From Pelodera strongyloides (Eukaryota > Nematoda > Chromadorea > Rhabditida > Rhabditidae), in NCBI GenBank assembly GCA_036852015.1, contig JAANDG010000006.1, positions 496,001-560,000 of the forward strand: DNA of 64,000 nt. Direction: 5' to 3'. Below, piece after piece: positions 62,301 through 64,000 of this stretch. The translations under genes were made by a program, and so were the position numbers. The notes below the pieces were generated by a model that saw nothing but the letters and a program-made list of their open reading frames with translations, was not told where the DNA came from and searched no databases. Every line of letters begins with the position of its first letter. The first letter of the stretch is position 1.

Positions 62301-63829
62301 AATCGCAAAGTCATTCTCAAAATCATTTAATACTCTGATCCTTCCTTATGACCGATAGGGAACACTTTTAGACGTACGATCCACTTCCACTGTGAGAGCT
62401 TATTATATGTTACGTATTGCTGCACTGATGTCATATAATCTTATAGCAACAGTTGGTTGTCTAATTTGTTTGATTGCGAATTCATATTCCCTGTTGTGTG
62501 CATAAAGACCGCAATCAATTATGCATTCATAAATCTCAGACATTTTTGTCAAAAAAATCTGCTAAACGCATTCATTTTAAGAGCTCATTAGAAATTTCCC
62601 CATAGGCATTTATTGTAAGTATATTTACGATTAAAAGCATCCTCGATATGTATACAAATAATCCAAGCGCGAAACAAGTTGCAAAAAAATGTTGTTCGAA
62701 GCACAAAGCCGGCGGCAGTAAGGAATAATGCATAATATATAAATTTGTTTCTAATTTCAGGACTTTTTCATCGTCAGAATTTAAGGGATTCGCGGAGCTT
62801 ATCTCGTAGTTCATATATCATTATTAACCTATGATTAGCATGTCACTGAGAGTAATATCATGACAATGTTGAATCATCTTCCATACATCCCCCTCGAGAT
62901 GAATATTTGACATTTTACTTCCATTGCTTTGCGGAAGTTTATCACCCGTACTCTGAAACTTGAATATCATTGCTTGTTGATGTTGTGGATTGTCTCTGAC
63001 CCAACATTTTCCTGGAACGTGTAAGATAAGCTCACAACTTCAGTGTTGAATTTGCATTCCGGACTTTTGTTGAAATTCTTTTCGCCCACGCAGAACTACC
63101 CTTTTTACTGTTACTTGCAAATGTCTTGTTCCAGTCATATTTGTCTTCATTTATTATCAACTGATTAATCCCCTCATGCCGCATTATTCTGCGTGCAAAG
63201 GCGAAGGTCTTTTCAGTTCCAGAATACTGACTTATTTAAATCTGACGTCCGTTAATCTCATATGGTTGTGCACCTCCAGCCATCATATGGCTTTTAAATA
63301 CAAAAGATGTCTTCGGCAATTACGTAGAAGTTATTCTCATTGTTTATAATCGTCTTACCACGCACTCATATTAGCAAGATTTGCAATATTTCATTCTTAC
63401 AGACGCCTTTCAAAGAAAAGTAATTTTCTTTTTGATGAAGGACAAATGTGTTGTTTTAACCAGATCATATATGTGATAAATGTTGGATGTCATATGACAT
63501 TCTGATGAAGTGAGACAAATTTAATGCAGCTTCTCCCTTCACCTAATCAATTGTAAAATATCAGATATCATTGCTGAGCTTTGTTGTTTTACTATGTTTT
63601 CTGTGAACGAATATACAGAACCGAAACTTCTTGTCATTCATGGTTGTTAGATCGACCTAAGATCACAGCTGTGATTGATTCTAAGCGAGCATAACGTGTT
63701 TTGTTTTCCATTTCAAACATTAAAAAGAAAGAATTGACTTTTTATTAATGCTTTTTATTAACGTGTCAACATGTACTTGCTCATAAAATGTGTTCAATCG
63801 ACTGGAAGTAAACGTGACTTTAAAAATTA
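59388..63829. other. Downstream cic intron or intergenic DNA
   Basis: About 4.4 kb of AT-rich DNA. Short ACATTAAC repeats occur at about 60037-60065. A possible exon begins at 62761 after CTAATTTCAG; its 2-nt start phase would fit the cic exon ending at 59264, but its donor is weak. No HMG-box sequence was recognised on either strand. Confidence 0.45.
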
Positions 63830-64000
63830 AATGGACGCGGTCACATTTTTGTTCATACCATATACTTTGCGTTTTTATTATCTGAATAGTAAGTAGAACA
63901 TGGTGTTGGAAAAATACTTTGCAGGAAATGCGCCTTTACAGAGTAAAAAGGTGACGAAAAAAATAATGTTCCTAGACCAATTTTCACCGTAACCCTGATC
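63830..64000. mobile_element. MITE family A, second copy, cut by the window edge
   Basis: It begins AATGGACGCGGTCAC after a TA dinucleotide (63828-63829) and follows the copy at 14794 in order. Shared stretches include TATCTGAATA, AACATGGT, TTTGCAGGAAATG, GGTGACGAAAAA and GTTCCTAGACCAA. The right half lies beyond 64000. Confidence 0.8.

Overview
This is eukaryotic DNA, most likely from a nematode of the rhabditid/strongylid (hookworm-like) lineage. Genes are split into many short exons. Splice acceptors are mostly the worm-type TTTCAG or TTTTAG, and several start codons lie a few bases after an acceptor, as in trans-spliced worm genes. The window contains a neuropeptide gene of the nematode flp-32 type. 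No operon, rRNA, tRNA or CRISPR array was seen.

I rebuilt five genes exon by exon; every junction keeps the reading frame. From left to right: (1) 1-6171, minus strand: at least 21 exons, a large nuclear-type protein whose second half follows the layout of the SUZ12 C2-like region, so probably a SUZ12/MES-3-type PRC2 subunit; its C-terminus lies beyond the left edge. (2) 8615-10635, plus: a three-exon FMRFamide-like precursor with one AMRNSLVRFG copy (flp-32). (3) 16783-20511, plus: a complete 13-exon syndapin/PACSIN (F-BAR plus SH3). (4) 24301-32217, minus: a 16-exon Unkempt protein with six CCCH fingers; its 3' end is ambiguous. (5) 48135-59264 and beyond, plus: the N-terminal half of a Capicua (CIC) long-form orthologue; the HMG box was not found in the window.

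Genes 1 and 2 are divergent, 3 and 4 convergent, 4 and 5 divergent. The genes look functionally independent, though 1, 4 and 5 are all gene-expression regulators. The rest is introns and AT-rich intergenic DNA with small inverted-repeat elements: a TA-flanked MITE with two copies (14794-15196, and 63830 to the right edge), a similar one inside an unk intron (25013-25421), a 20-bp foldback in the intron of gene 1, a GC-rich inverted-repeat island (21784-22243), and a strong 83-nt hairpin (40129-40211). Microsatellites and polypyrimidine blocks are scattered. The 32-48 kb stretch has a few coding-like plus-strand pieces that I could not assemble.

All gene names rest on recognising protein motifs by eye and from memory; no database search was possible.
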